Positions 11,003-21,292 of a stretch of 39,162 nt of DNA are shown in pieces. The first letter of the stretch is position 1, and each line of letters starts with the position of its first letter. The translations under genes and the position numbers were made by a program. The stretch comes from Acanthamoeba sp. SK_2022b (Eukaryota; Discosea; Longamoebia; Acanthamoebidae): positions 1 through 39,162 of the forward strand of contig JANDJZ010000556.1 of the NCBI GenBank assembly GCA_027943245.1, read 5' to 3'. The notes below the pieces were generated by a model. The model was not told the origin of the DNA and ran no database searches. It was given only the letters and a program-made list of their open reading frames with translations.

Positions 11003-12560
11003 GCGTTAGCGTCATTTCGCACAAGAGAGGGATGAGCAAACGCACAACGGTTAGAGTTGGGATGGGATGTTTACCTTCTTGCCCACAGCATGATTGCTGT
11101 GGTACACCATTTGTCGGCACTGTTGTCTCAGCAAACGAAAGATGAGGTGCATGGGGTCGCCTGGCAAGTCATCATCTTCCAGTCCCTCGGCCTCCGGGCC
11201 TCTAGGTTGGCAGTCAGCGTTGATACCCTGGACAGAGAGTGAGAAGTCAGAGCAAAAGGGCATTGCAACGTGGTGAAGGCCACCTGCGAGCTCTTGAATG
11301 TAGCGTGAGAGCGACTGACTGTGGCGCTGCCAGTTTCTGTTCCTCGTGTTGAGGAAGAGCGCACAGCTTTCGAGGTGATCCCACAGGTCTCTCAGATTCG
11401 ACCGAAACTCACACCCATAGGCGGCCGCTGGACAGGTGCACAACATTTCCCTGTCACCACCAGGCCGGTCTGTCAGAAGACGTGCGTGCCACAGGAAGAT
11501 GACCGCACACTGAATGTACCCTTCTTCTGGTGCTTCACCGTCGCTCTCGCTGTCGTCACTGTTTAGACAGTCGCTCAAACCAGTATCCTTTGGAAACATA
11601 GAACAACTGGTTAGTGGGACTTGCAAGCACCACGGAGTGATTGTTCCCGCAGGCGTACGATTTGTAGATCCAACAAGTTGACTTCATCAGCCTCGTTGCT
11701 TATTGGAGTGTGGTCATCCTCTGGTACCCGCTTATGCTCCCTGTCGCCTCCACTGGCACGCACTGTATTGATCGGAACAGTGTCAGTGGCTGTCTGTACA
11801 AAGTAGCTCTGACACGTACTGGGCTGTCCGAAGCGGCAGAGAAGCTTGTGTGACTGACAGTGGAGCCAGTAGTCACCGGGGAATGAATGCTGTTCCGGCA
11901 ACCGGACACGGTAGGTTGCTGGGTCTACGATTAGGCTTGTCCCATCCAACTGGACCTTAAAGTCCGCAGCTGCTCCCACTGGCGGCTTGATCGAGATGTA
12001 CTGAAACTTGCCCTCTACGTCAAAGTTGATGACAAAGGGTGGCTTCCGCCAAAGCCCCTGGCTGGCTAGATGGGGATGAAGTAAACGCCAAGGTTATAGA
12101 TCATGACGTAGAAATCGACAGTAAGTACCTTCGGGACTGGAATTGTTGGGTTGAGCAGTGTTTGGCGTGGTGGAAGTTTGGCGTGGAGGAAGTGGCGCCT
12201 GCAAGAGTTTGGCTGGGCAATGCCGCATGTGGCTTCCCAATGCCTGTGTCTTTTCAAACATTCTAGGGCAAAAGCGACACCGGAAGACTTTGTTGCCTAT
12301 GTAGTGGAAAAGGTGGATTGAGGTTCTGTGCACCTTTGCAACACCAAAAGTGCTCTTACCGTACCCTCCAAAAGCTCATTGAGTTTTTCTTGTAGGGCTC
12401 TCTGGTCACTCGCACTCAGGCCTCGAATAGTGCACCAGACTATGGAGTGGATGCAGAAGGGTCAGCAGTAACCTTGCTGAGCAGCACAGGGCAAGCCAGT
12501 GGACATACTGTACTCAGGGCTGATAGGGTCGCACATCCCCAGCAGCTGTTCTAAAACAGC
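8604..12560 (-). CDS. Paralogue B: zinc-finger / TRAF-like finger / pseudo-GTPase-like protein, possibly decaying
   Basis: Exons matching paralogue A: ?-12129, 12065-11820, 11762-11659, 11587-11284, 11227-11075, 10944-10870, 10821-10444, 10365-10302, 10190-9436, 9362-9225, 9137-8881, 8784-8604. It keeps a C2H2-like finger (CRFCPRMF, QALGSH), a TRAF-type finger (C-x6-C-x11-H-x3-C, starting CPAAAYGC), the P-loop-like GLFGAPGLKAAF and a charged C-terminus. Two defects are visible. The first exon, similar to A from about 12555, is broken by a one-base loss near 12434 and a second shift before the finger. At the exon 4 donor two bases are missing relative to A, so normal splicing would shift frame, although retaining the 56-nt intron keeps it open. 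Either the N-terminus is re-formed or the gene is a recent pseudogene. The upper boundary is uncertain. Confidence 0.6.
10215..10243. repeat. (GT)n microsatellite in paralogue B intron
   Basis: About 29 bp of GT in the intron between exons 8 and 9 of the minus-strand gene. Paralogue A has no such repeat in the matching intron, so it arose after duplication. Confidence 0.9.
10951..11001. repeat. (CA)25 microsatellite in paralogue B intron
   Basis: About 51 bp of perfect CA in the intron between exons 5 and 6 of the minus-strand gene. It is absent from the matching intron of paralogue A. Confidence 0.93.
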
Positions 12561-13628
12561 CTCTTCTGCCTACAACCATGACGTGGTATGGTGAATTTAT
12601 GCAAATGTGAGTGGAGGGGCGTGTACCATGGCGGGGTAATGCTTGTAGGTGGTCGAGAGCAAGCGCAAATGCTTTTCTGCCGGTTATTTATCCGTGCGCC
12701 CAGGGTCGCCAGAGTCTCGGAGTTTGGTGTGTCGACATCATCGCTTCGGAAAAAAACAAAGAAATGGCCATTTAGGGCCCAGGAAATGGTCGCTACCATT
12801 TGTGAAGAGAAAGTGTACATTGCCAAAAGTACAATTTGATGTGGTGCTCTGCAATGTCATGGTTGAAGGTCCCACAGTGGCTTATCAGATGTGAGAACAT
12901 AGGTGGCCTGTCAGAGCAACAGCACAGTGAGGTGGATGTACCCTTTGAAATGGATACACCAGTGGGCACTCATGAGGAGGGTCATTGAAGAGGGATACCA
13001 TGCGCTCTAGATAGGGTTGGAGCCTTGTTGACTGCTCTTAACTACGACATTACTACTGAAACCACCATTACCACAGTGACCTCCACATGTCCAAAAAACA
13101 GCTTGTGCTTCATGCACTTGCAGTCCTTGGTGATACAAGTTGTTACTGTATGATAAATGATCACAATTTGCAATTTTAAAGATGGCTCACTGCAAGTGCA
13201 AGGTGATGGTGTGGTGTGTAAAAACTCTCTCTCAATCAAGAAAAATTGATCTAGAAGAAGGAAAAAGATGAGGAGGGGCATGGTAAGGAAGAATATTGGA
13301 CAAGCAGAGCAAGGTGAGGAAGTCACCACAGAGGAGGCAATTCACAGGCAACCACTTCCAGGGATCTTCAAATGTGGCATTCTGTCATGAGTGTTCTTTA
13401 TAAAATCTCTTGTTAAATGTCATCTTTTATTGTTGTCACTGACCTTTTTCATCTTTTCCCAGCAGCTTTACCATGAACTACTTCATGCATCATTTATCGT
13501 CTTCCTGTCCCATGCTTGCATGGTCCCATCTCCACATTTTGGCGTAACAAGTGCACTGATCCAGTCACGGTTTCCTCGATTTAGGAAAAAACCTTTTCGA
13601 GGAGCATTCATAACCTGCAATGTCAGGC
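12561..13628. other. Gene-free region with a CpG-poor core
   Basis: Between the decayed 5' end of paralogue B and the stop of paralogue A. The first 230 bp have normal CpG content. From about 12793 to 13555 I count only four CpG dinucleotides, with none from about 13046 to 13498, and the base composition is visibly more A/T-rich. Open frames are short and lack the GC3 bias of neighbouring genes. This may be an old, methylated and mutated mobile element or foreign insertion; no element ends are seen. Confidence 0.55.
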
Positions 13629-16600
13629 TCAGGAGCTAGGCCCTGTGATGTGCTTCCACCACGCCACCAGTGGGTAACTCCATTTCTCCCGCTCTTGTGC
13701 TTCTGCCTCCAGTCTCTTTTGTCTCTCTTCTTCCTGTTGCAGCAACTTGTTCCGATGTCGCTCACGCCTGTTCTCTGCTTCTTGTCTTCGCCGCTCCGAG
13801 CCGCTGCAAAAATCGTAGATTAATACGCATGAGCGAGATCAGTGAGGTCTCAGCCCAGTCACCCTCAAGGCCGGGAGCGTACCCTTGCCGATTAGCGATA
13901 GATCGTTGCTCCTTGACCTCGGAGAGCAGTCGTCTCATATTGTATTTAATTGAGGCGAGCCATTGTTCAGGTCTGAAGGTCTCCCAGCTCCTGCTGATGT
14001 GGCTGACGCGATCAACGATCAATTCAGTCAGGGGGCTGTAGCCTGAACCCGCTTGAAGTTCTTGGAACAGACGCTGAAGGAATGGGCGCGCCGCTATCTC
14101 AGGTCTACACTCCTCCTCTGCACAAAAGCGCAGGAGTTCGCTCTCGATCTGCGTTGCCACCAAAACCACATGTGAGATGGCATGCGCGTAAGGCGTGTTC
14201 ATCAAAACGAGATGAAGAATTACCTGCTTGATGTTAAGGATGCATATCCAGCCCCGTCGCAAGGACAAGAGATGCTCTTCCATCCGATCACACTGCTCGA
14301 TGAGCAGCTCGCGCAGTATCTCGTCCTTTTCCTTCCTGCACCCGGCAGTCCACTCCTACACGTGCATTCGGATGAGTGTTGAGATACGCACACCGCGTTC
14401 ACAAAGACAGCATACCGAGAGTGCTTGCTGCTGAGCTTGAATAACCTGTGAGTTGACTTCTTCGAGCAGCTCACTGATGAAGAGCTTGATGAAAACGACG
14501 CTCGCCGAAAGCTGAGCGCTCTTGTCGCCTGGTCCGGTGGTGGTCGCAAGGTGCTCTCCGCCGCGTTGCTCGATTCGGTTCAGAATCGCCTCGCGTCTCT
14601 TGTCGCTGTAGAACACCGGTCCTCTTGGGTCGATGGCCACCAGTCTCTGCATCGTCGGCGCGTAGCTTGCGTTGAACCTGTCAACGTGCGGCACCAGACC
14701 CCGCTTCCACGTGTCTTGGGCCACAAGACTGCGTTCCTCCAATTCACAGTACTTGGATGCGAGCAGGTCGTGGAAAGGTTCCAGAGTCGTCCGCAGTTTT
14801 TCAGAGTGAGAGGTGATGATGAAGCTGAGCAGGGGCTCATGCTTGTGTTCTAACTCGTGCCAGTCTCGGACGAAGCTAAAGACCCGCATTCTGTGCTGGA
14901 GTTTGGTGAGGTAGTTGTCCGTCGAATGGAAGCCGCCAAACTTGGACATGGCCGATGCAAACAGGTCGATGACGTCGAACGACTCAGACCATCTGGCTGC
15001 ATTGTTGGTGACCCAAACGAGCGAATGAGAGAGGTCATCGCCGCGCAGTTGTGGGAAAAGACCCGCCTTGTAGAGCGAGGCGACATCATCCACTGTGCCA
15101 ATCCCGTCAACGAAGTGCAGGATCATGTCCACTGGATAGCCTAGATCACCATCTGGAAGCGTGTGGAGGGCGTGGTCAGTGTAATCTGGCAGTATAAGTG
15201 AGAACAGCAGCGTATCAAACACTGACTGGTACCTCTGGTAAGGACATCTGGCTGCGAGTTCGTTTCAGTCCGATGCACGACACTAGTTCCTGCGCTCTCT
15301 GAGAGCTAGATGCAATCGGGGGATGAGTTTAACGCAACGGGAATGATGGTGGGGAGATGTACATCGGAGATCTCGAGGCTCTTCTCTGAGAGCATCTCAG
15401 CGCAAGCTTCCCTGATGTACGACTTGAAGGCAGCCTTTCGGTCGGGCACTCCAAACAGTCCGACCTTCAGAGGCTCGGCACGGCTCGCGTCAAGGGCGGC
15501 CACTTCCCCTTGGAATTCGTCCAGGTCCAAGGCCTCCTTGTTGACGCCGACTGTGTGTAGCTTGTCGCACAGATCGTGCAAGTCCGCCAGAGCTGTTTGC
15601 ACCTGCTTGCGCAGTTTGTGACCCTTCTCCATGGCTTTCTCTATGACCAAGGTTTGCGCCTCCTCAGACGGTGGCGATGGCTCTTCGTCTTCTGTTACGG
15701 ATGCCATCTGAAGCCAGCTGGTCGTACTCTGCTGCTGAACGTAGGTTAGCCCATGGCCGAGAAAGAAGGCCGAGAGAAGGGCTGGCAGTACCTCCTGCGA
15801 GGAGACAGCTGCAGGCGCATCAAGTTCAGGCAACGGCTCCGACCAGACCTCATGCTTGTACGATACAGAAGGGGGTGAGCAAACGCACATTGGCTGACTC
15901 GGACAGTGGGAATAGCCTACCTTTTCGTCCACAGAGTGGTCGCTGTGAGACACCAGTTGTCGGCATTGTTGTCTCAGCAAACGAAAGATGAGGTGCATGG
16001 GGTCGCCTGGCAAGTCATCCTCGGCCTCTGGGCCTCCTGTCTCGCAGGCAGGGTCGAGGCCCTGACGAAAGAGAGAAGGAAGAATAGTGGGGAAGGGAGC
16101 AAGCAATCCCAACGAAAGTGGTGAGGGCCACCTGCGCGAGCTCATGAATGTAGCGCGAGAGCGACTGACTGTGGCGCTGCCAGTTTCTGTTCCTCGTGTT
16201 GAGGAAGAGCGCACAGCTTTCGAGGTGGTCCCACATGTCTCTCAGATTCGACTGAAACTCGCACCCGTGCGCGGCCGCTGGACAGGTGCGCAGCATTTCC
16301 CTGTCACCAGGCCGGTCTGTCAGAAGACGTGCGTGCCACAGGAAGATGACCGCACACTGAATGTACCCTTCCTCTGGAGCTTCACTGTCGCTCTCGCTGT
16401 CGTCACTGTTTGGACGGTCGCTCAAACCAGTATCCTTTGGAAACATAAAACAGCTGGTTAGTACTTGCGCACCAAGAGGTGTTTGCGCATGTCGTACGAT
16501 GTTGTCAGTGTGTGGATCTGACAGGCTGACTTCATCAGCCTTGTTGCTGGTCAGAGTTTGATCATCCTCTGGTTCTCGCTTATGCTCCCTGTCGCCTCCA

Positions 16601-17404
16601 CCAGCGCGCACTGTAATTGAAGCAGTGTTAGTGGCTCGGCGACGAGAGGCCTCCAAAAAAATCTCTGCCACGTACTGGTCCCTCCAAAGCGGCAGAGCAG
16701 CTGGTGCGACCGACAGCTGAGCCAGCGGTCGCCGCGTGACTGCGGCAAAGTGACCTCGTAGGTGGGGTCTGGGCCTACTTCCAATATGTGTGTCTCATCT
16801 AACCTGACCTCATAGTCCGCCGCGGTTGCCCCCGCCGGTGGCTCGATGGAGATGCACTGAAACACGCCATTGAAGAAGTTGATGACGAAGGGTGACCTGG
16901 AGCCTCGCACCCCTTGGGCTAGATAGGGAAGTACATGATGGCAACATCAAGGTACCGATGAGTCTTACCTTCGTAGCTGGAGTTGTTGAGTTGCGTACCT
17001 TTTGGGGTGCCGCAGTAGTTCACGTGGTTTCCAAGCCCCTGCGAGTTTCTCAACGTGCGTCCGCAGCGGGGGCATTGGCGGCTTTTATCAGGAACTCCCA
17101 GGCTGGGGGCGGCTAAGTCATGGAGCATATTGTTTCGTTCGACACGAAACAACTGCTCGACATGAGAAGTACCTCCCATGGCTCCCACATGCGCGCTTAG
17201 CCTCTCTTGGAGTGCCCTCTGGTTATCCGCGCTCAGTCCACTAATAGCGGGCCAAACTATTGGAGTGGAATGCCACGGAGCGTCAACGACGCTCGCCGTG
17301 GCCAGCACACGGAGGCAGTCTGTGAACGTACGGTAGTCAGGCCCGCATGGTCCCAGTAGCTGCCCATAAAGCTCGTGGCTGGCCCGGGGAGGCTGCTCGT
17401 CCAT
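13629..17404 (-). CDS. Paralogue A: zinc-finger / TRAF-like finger / pseudo-GTPase-like protein
   Basis: Twelve exons (minus): 17404-16969, 16918-16676, 16610-16498, 16434-16132, 16061-15921, 15854-15792, 15734-15363, 15296-15233, 15152-14416, 14355-14224, 14148-13883, 13803-13629; all phases agree, 1014 residues. C2HC finger at 111-131 (CPRC, QGLGNH, resembling plant QALGGH fingers). A beta-rich segment (146-226) follows. The TRAF/SIAH-type finger is C315, C322, H334, C338. At about 524-536 GLFGVPDRKAAF resembles a P-loop but lacks the GK[S/T] core. Later, HFVDGIGT and SLVWVT look like G3 and downstream strands of a dynamin/SLIP-GC-like GTPase. A helical region and Glu/Arg-rich tail end it. 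TRAF-like finger plus large-GTPase-like module suggests signalling or defence, as inference only. An in-frame ATG at 17479 is an alternative start. Confidence 0.75.
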
Positions 17405-17613
17405 GGTTTGGCCTACTCGCCGATGCGAAGAAACCCCGCTTCGTACTACGCATGAGAGCTTATCGTAATTGGTGGCCATGGGCGAAATTTCAGTGTTCGC
17501 CTTCTCCCGAAGTGATAGGAGAAAGGGCCCCAGCGACCGACAACAACACCGTCACGCCCATCTTAGCGCCACTCGTGGCTTCTTCGCCAATCATGAATTG
17601 AGAGTATGCGGCC

Positions 17614-18733
17614 TTAACGAACGTGCAAGTAGGCAAAGTAGGCGGGCTTGTGGAAGCAAGGAGGCGAGCTCTCGTCGCACGAGTAGCAGCTGAACTCTCT
17701 GGTCTGCGTGGCGGCTGGGCGGTCGATCCTGAAGAAGTTGGTTCGCCAGGTGGTGCCCACAGGCGCGCCCACGACGGAGCGGAAGCCATCGTGCTTTTGG
17801 TGCTCCTCCGTCCGGAACTTGAGGAGCACCGACCAGGGCAGCTCGATGTGGCCCCACCTGCCCAACACCCACGCGCGAGCATGAGCGGCCAGCGAGCAAC
17901 GCACAAGACGATGTGTGCTGCGCTGGTATGCCACTGTGAGCCACACGTACCAGATCTGGCGCGAGTCGAAACGCGTAGCCTTGTACTTGAACAGAGAGCA
18001 GGGCAGCTCATTGCCGCTGATGGTCTGCGGACCGCTCGTGAGAGCATTGGGCGTTACTACAGTCTGCGCGTGCCGACGCGCGTAGAGAGCAAACGAGAGA
18101 GGGAGGGGTCAACGGCATACGCTGCACGAGAGGCCCGGGTTGGTGATGTTGGACGCGAAAAGGACCGAGTTGGGGCTGAGCTCCACCTCCAGGTAATTAG
18201 TGATGTCCTTCCCATCAGCACGGGCCGGACCGATGAAAGCCTCCACCACGTCTACACAGCCACCAGCCAAGCGATTAGGCGTAGTTGTGTGACGTGGGTG
18301 AGTGTGGTGAGGGACCTTGGTTGAAGAGCGGGTCGTTGCAGTTACGGTAGACGGACTCGACGTTGTCGTCCTTGTTGATGTAGAAGAGGCGCAGCACCTC
18401 GTCGTCGTAACATGCCTTCACCGTCGTCTGCTGACGCGCCGGGCCTGTAGATCAACAGATCGTTATGTGATTTCCCAATTAAATTGATCGACTAATGATG
18501 AGGCCATCGATGTATGAATGAAGAACTCAAAGCATTCAGCGGCAAGTCATACCTGAACAGTCCGACAAGATGAAGCGGGAGGAGATGTCGTGCACTAAAT
18601 CCCAGTTGAGGGGGCGCGGGCACTCGTACACGAAAAACGAAGGCAGCTTGCGCGAGACCGGACCCTCACGCTCACCCGCTGCAACTGCCACCAGCAGCAC
18701 CGCAGCGACCAACAGAACCGCGGCTGTCCTCAT
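17614..18733 (-). CDS. Secreted protein with CBM9-like carbohydrate-binding fold
   Basis: Five exons (minus): 18733-18553, 18444-18316, 18251-18121, about 18063-17951, 17857-17614, giving about 265 residues. The N-terminus MRTAAVLLVAAVLLVAVAAG is a clear signal peptide. The body follows the family-9-like order: ACYDDEVLRLFY, a DPLFNQDVVEAFIGP strand, YLEVELSPNSVLF, a GHIELPWSVL strand, WRTNFFRIDRP and a final FHKPAYFAYL. Such domains bind sugars or glycoproteins, and the many Cys residues fit secretion. No catalytic domain is attached, so a lectin-like or cell-surface role is inferred. The exon 4 start is uncertain; an acceptor nearer 18010 also keeps frame. It lies 209 bp upstream of the paralogue A start and 89 bp downstream of the RPC6 stop, all on the same strand. 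Confidence 0.77.
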
Positions 18734-18822
18734 CCTAAATCTGTAAATAAAGCAGATAATAATAATAATAACGCAATTTGTTTGAATTATTTATCATTTA
18801 TTTTAGTTCAATCAGCGTGAGC

Positions 18823-20460
18823 TCACCACTTGGTGTCAAGCCACTGCGTGAGGTAGGGACATTTGGCTGGCGTGACATCTCCTTCGTCCTCGCACATGTA
18901 GAATACCTGTCCGCCCCAACACACCACAACCCACGGTGGGTAAATACGACCACAATATGCGTGAGGCTGGGAGTAGAGTGCGTACGGGACACTGGCCGCA
19001 GGGCACTTGCGTGAGTCCATTTGGCGGTGGTGCCACTCGCGACGGTTTGTACACATAACTCGGCCGACCCTGGTCAACGTAACAAGTCAATCGCCAGCCC
19101 ATGGGAGAGGAGAGGGAGGAGAGGTCAACGTACGGGAATGGAGATGGCAGCGTCCTTGACCTTGTCCACTTTGCCGTCGTAGATGAGGGTATCGAGAATT
19201 TGCTGCACGTCTTCGTCCTTGAGCTCCACGTTTGACATACCCGAGTTTCGGATAAACGTGGACATGCTCTCTGCACGCAACACGTGGATTGTATCAGACA
19301 CAGACAGCACACACAATGAGCCATTAAGGTAAGCTGGCCTAGAAGAGTGAGTAGCGGTGCGTAGAGTACCAAGGGTGACGGAGCCCTCCTGCTCAATGTG
19401 CAGGTAGCAGTGCTTGTTCAGCACAGTCACAAACTCGCTGTCGAACAGTCCGTCCTACATGATTCAAAGAGAGACAAGCCTGTGTGAACAACCTCCTCTT
19501 GGCGGTGTGGGCGTATTCTTTATGCAAGGCAAGTGCAAGGGGGGAGGGTTACCGGTGTGTAGAAGGCATTACCCTTGACCTTGACCGATGGCTCCAGGTC
19601 ATAGAGCATGTACACCTTCCTGTTTCGGCCCTGTTCCCGAATGATCGTTAACCAGCTTGCTGCACGCATTTGCAGAAAGCCAATGACCGTCGAGAAGTGA
19701 AAGCAGAAGGTTGGTGGGATACAGCAATAGACTTGACGGCCTTGATGAGTTTTCGGTTCTGTAGCGTCTTGAGGATCTTATTGATGGTCGTCTGTTGCAA
19801 GTTGCTCCTGTACTTCATGTCCCTCGTCCATAAACCTGTTTGCCAGCACATGCGTGAGCTCGTCGCCACGACGGTGTCGATTGGGGAAGGCAAGCGTGTT
19901 GTACCCATGTTGCCCTCTTTCTCGATGAGCGAATACACTAGCCGCTCTTCCTGTGTCAACCCTTTGAATCTGTCGGCAATCAAACGGGAGAGACGTTAGC
20001 CCGCACATCATGCGTTCATGCACCATTGCATGAAGACGTGCTTGCGCCGAGACATGCGCGAAGGAAAGGCAAAGGTACTTCTCGACCCTCTCAAACTCCA
20101 CCGCCCGCCACACCAGTGTCTTGTTCGGCTGCTGGAAGATCTCTGCTCGACCCTAAGGTGAGTCACACGAAGAGGTAACGGTGGTAAGCAACTGGCTCCG
20201 AAGTAGCACATGCAGGAGAAGCAGGAGTGGTACCTCCGTTGTGAGTTTGTTGAGGAGTGTGACAAGAGCAGCGCGATGGAGCTCTGGAAATTGGGCCAGC
20301 AAGTCATCTGCCGATGAGCCCTGGAATCGGAAAGAAATCAGCAAATTTAATTTAGAACAGATCTGGGTTCGGCACGTGGATGCAACCAAGAGGGTCAGCT
20401 GACCTGAGGATTATTAGAAAGATACTTCCATATTTCGTCCTCTCCCGGCGCTCCCTCCAT
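18823..20460 (-). CDS. POLR3F: DNA-directed RNA polymerase III subunit RPC6 (RPC34)
   Basis: Ten exons (minus): 20460-20404, 20320-20234, 20152-20079, 19969-19905, 19835-19723, 19630-19553, 19454-19370, 19270-19134, 19069-18986, 18906-18823. They join without frame break to 287 residues (human and yeast about 316). Tandem winged helices are recognisable: FKGLTQEERLVYSLIEKEGN, then TTINKILKTLQNRKLIKAVKS and KVYMLYDLEPS. The C-terminus keeps the family Cys cluster, CGQCPVFYMC with a later PAKCPYLTQWL, where homologues carry the Fe-S cluster ligands. RPC6 forms a Pol III subcomplex with RPC3 and RPC7 that contacts TFIIIB and opens promoter DNA at tRNA and 5S genes. It acts in the nucleus. The short N-terminus starts MEGAPGEDEIW. 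Confidence 0.92.
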
Positions 20461-20549
20461 CGCTTCTTGTCGTTTGTTTTGCCTGCCTCTCAGAGCCTGC
20501 AAAATAACTGAGAAAAAGAAAAGAAACGATTCAATCAATACAAGCACAA
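20461..20549. promoter_or_regulatory. 89-bp divergent promoter, RPC6 / membrane-protein gene
   Basis: The two start codons are 89 bp apart in opposite directions, the tightest divergent pair here. The right half is A-rich (aaaataactgagaaaaag). No TATA box is obvious. It must carry both transcription starts or the transcripts must overlap. Confidence 0.45.
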
Positions 20550-21292
20550 ATGGAACAGGATGAGGTCAAGAGCGGCGAGGGGGCGAATGATGTGGTGAGC
20601 AGCGTGCTCAGCGAAAGCCTCTACCGCGGTCTTACTGCCTCGGTTGAACCCTACCTAGGCTTTCTCACAAGCCTCGGTATTATGAGCCCCCCACCCAAAC
20701 CTCCCCTAAGACACGACGCCGACCTTTTCGTTGCTGCTCGCTATAGGTGCTGTGGGCTGGGCTGCCGTGAAGACGGGAGCGTGGCGGACCGTGCAGACTG
20801 GTGGGCCGTGGGCCTGGGCTTGGGCCGGCAGTGCGTGGCTCGGGGCGGTAGGTGCCACCTGGGCGCTCACGCGTACGGTTCGCAGCATCGAGGAAGCGCA
20901 GAAGCTCGACTACTTCCTCCAGTCTGGCGCGCTCGTGCCTACCGCTGCCCTCCGTGATTTTATCGACGCCATGCGACCTCGGCCGCTTTACAATGTGGCC
21001 GTACGTCTTGAGATCGCTGCGCACTCAGTCCTTCTCACGTGGGACTGAAGCGAGATCGATGTATGTGCAGGTGTGGACATCGTTCCTGGCTTCGATCGGT
21101 TCGCTGGCGGTGTGGACCTACCGGCTTCCTGCCAGCTGCACGGAGCGAAGTCTGGTGGGCGTGAGCGCGGCGTTCCTCGTCTTCGCCACGGCTCACCTGG
21201 CTCGCTTCGCTGCCGACCAGTCCGATGCCGAGCAATGGACCCTCTTCCGCCTTCCGGCACCCCGTTCCTCTACCTCTTCCTCCAGCGCTTGA
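20550..21292 (+). CDS. Small predicted multi-pass membrane protein, unknown function
   Basis: Three exons: 20550-20676, 20747-21000, 21071-21292, giving 200 residues. Exon 1 encodes an acidic, non-hydrophobic N-terminus. Exon 2 starts a Trp/Ala-rich hydrophobic stretch (GAVGWAAVKT, GPWAWAWAGSAWLGAVGATWAL), then a basic-acidic loop (RTVRSIEEAQKLDYFL). Exon 3 adds two more hydrophobic helices (FLASIGSLAVWTY and LVGVSAAFLVFATAHLA) before a Ser-rich end. That is three or four membrane passes. I do not recognise the family. The 3' end is uncertain: an open frame from about 21485 to 21718 after a good acceptor (tctacacag) could belong to a longer isoform. Confidence 0.62.

Noticed and set aside
12588..12839. 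Plus-strand 83-codon frame
   Set aside because: No similarity, no splice context, next to a CpG-poor and decayed region; probably chance.
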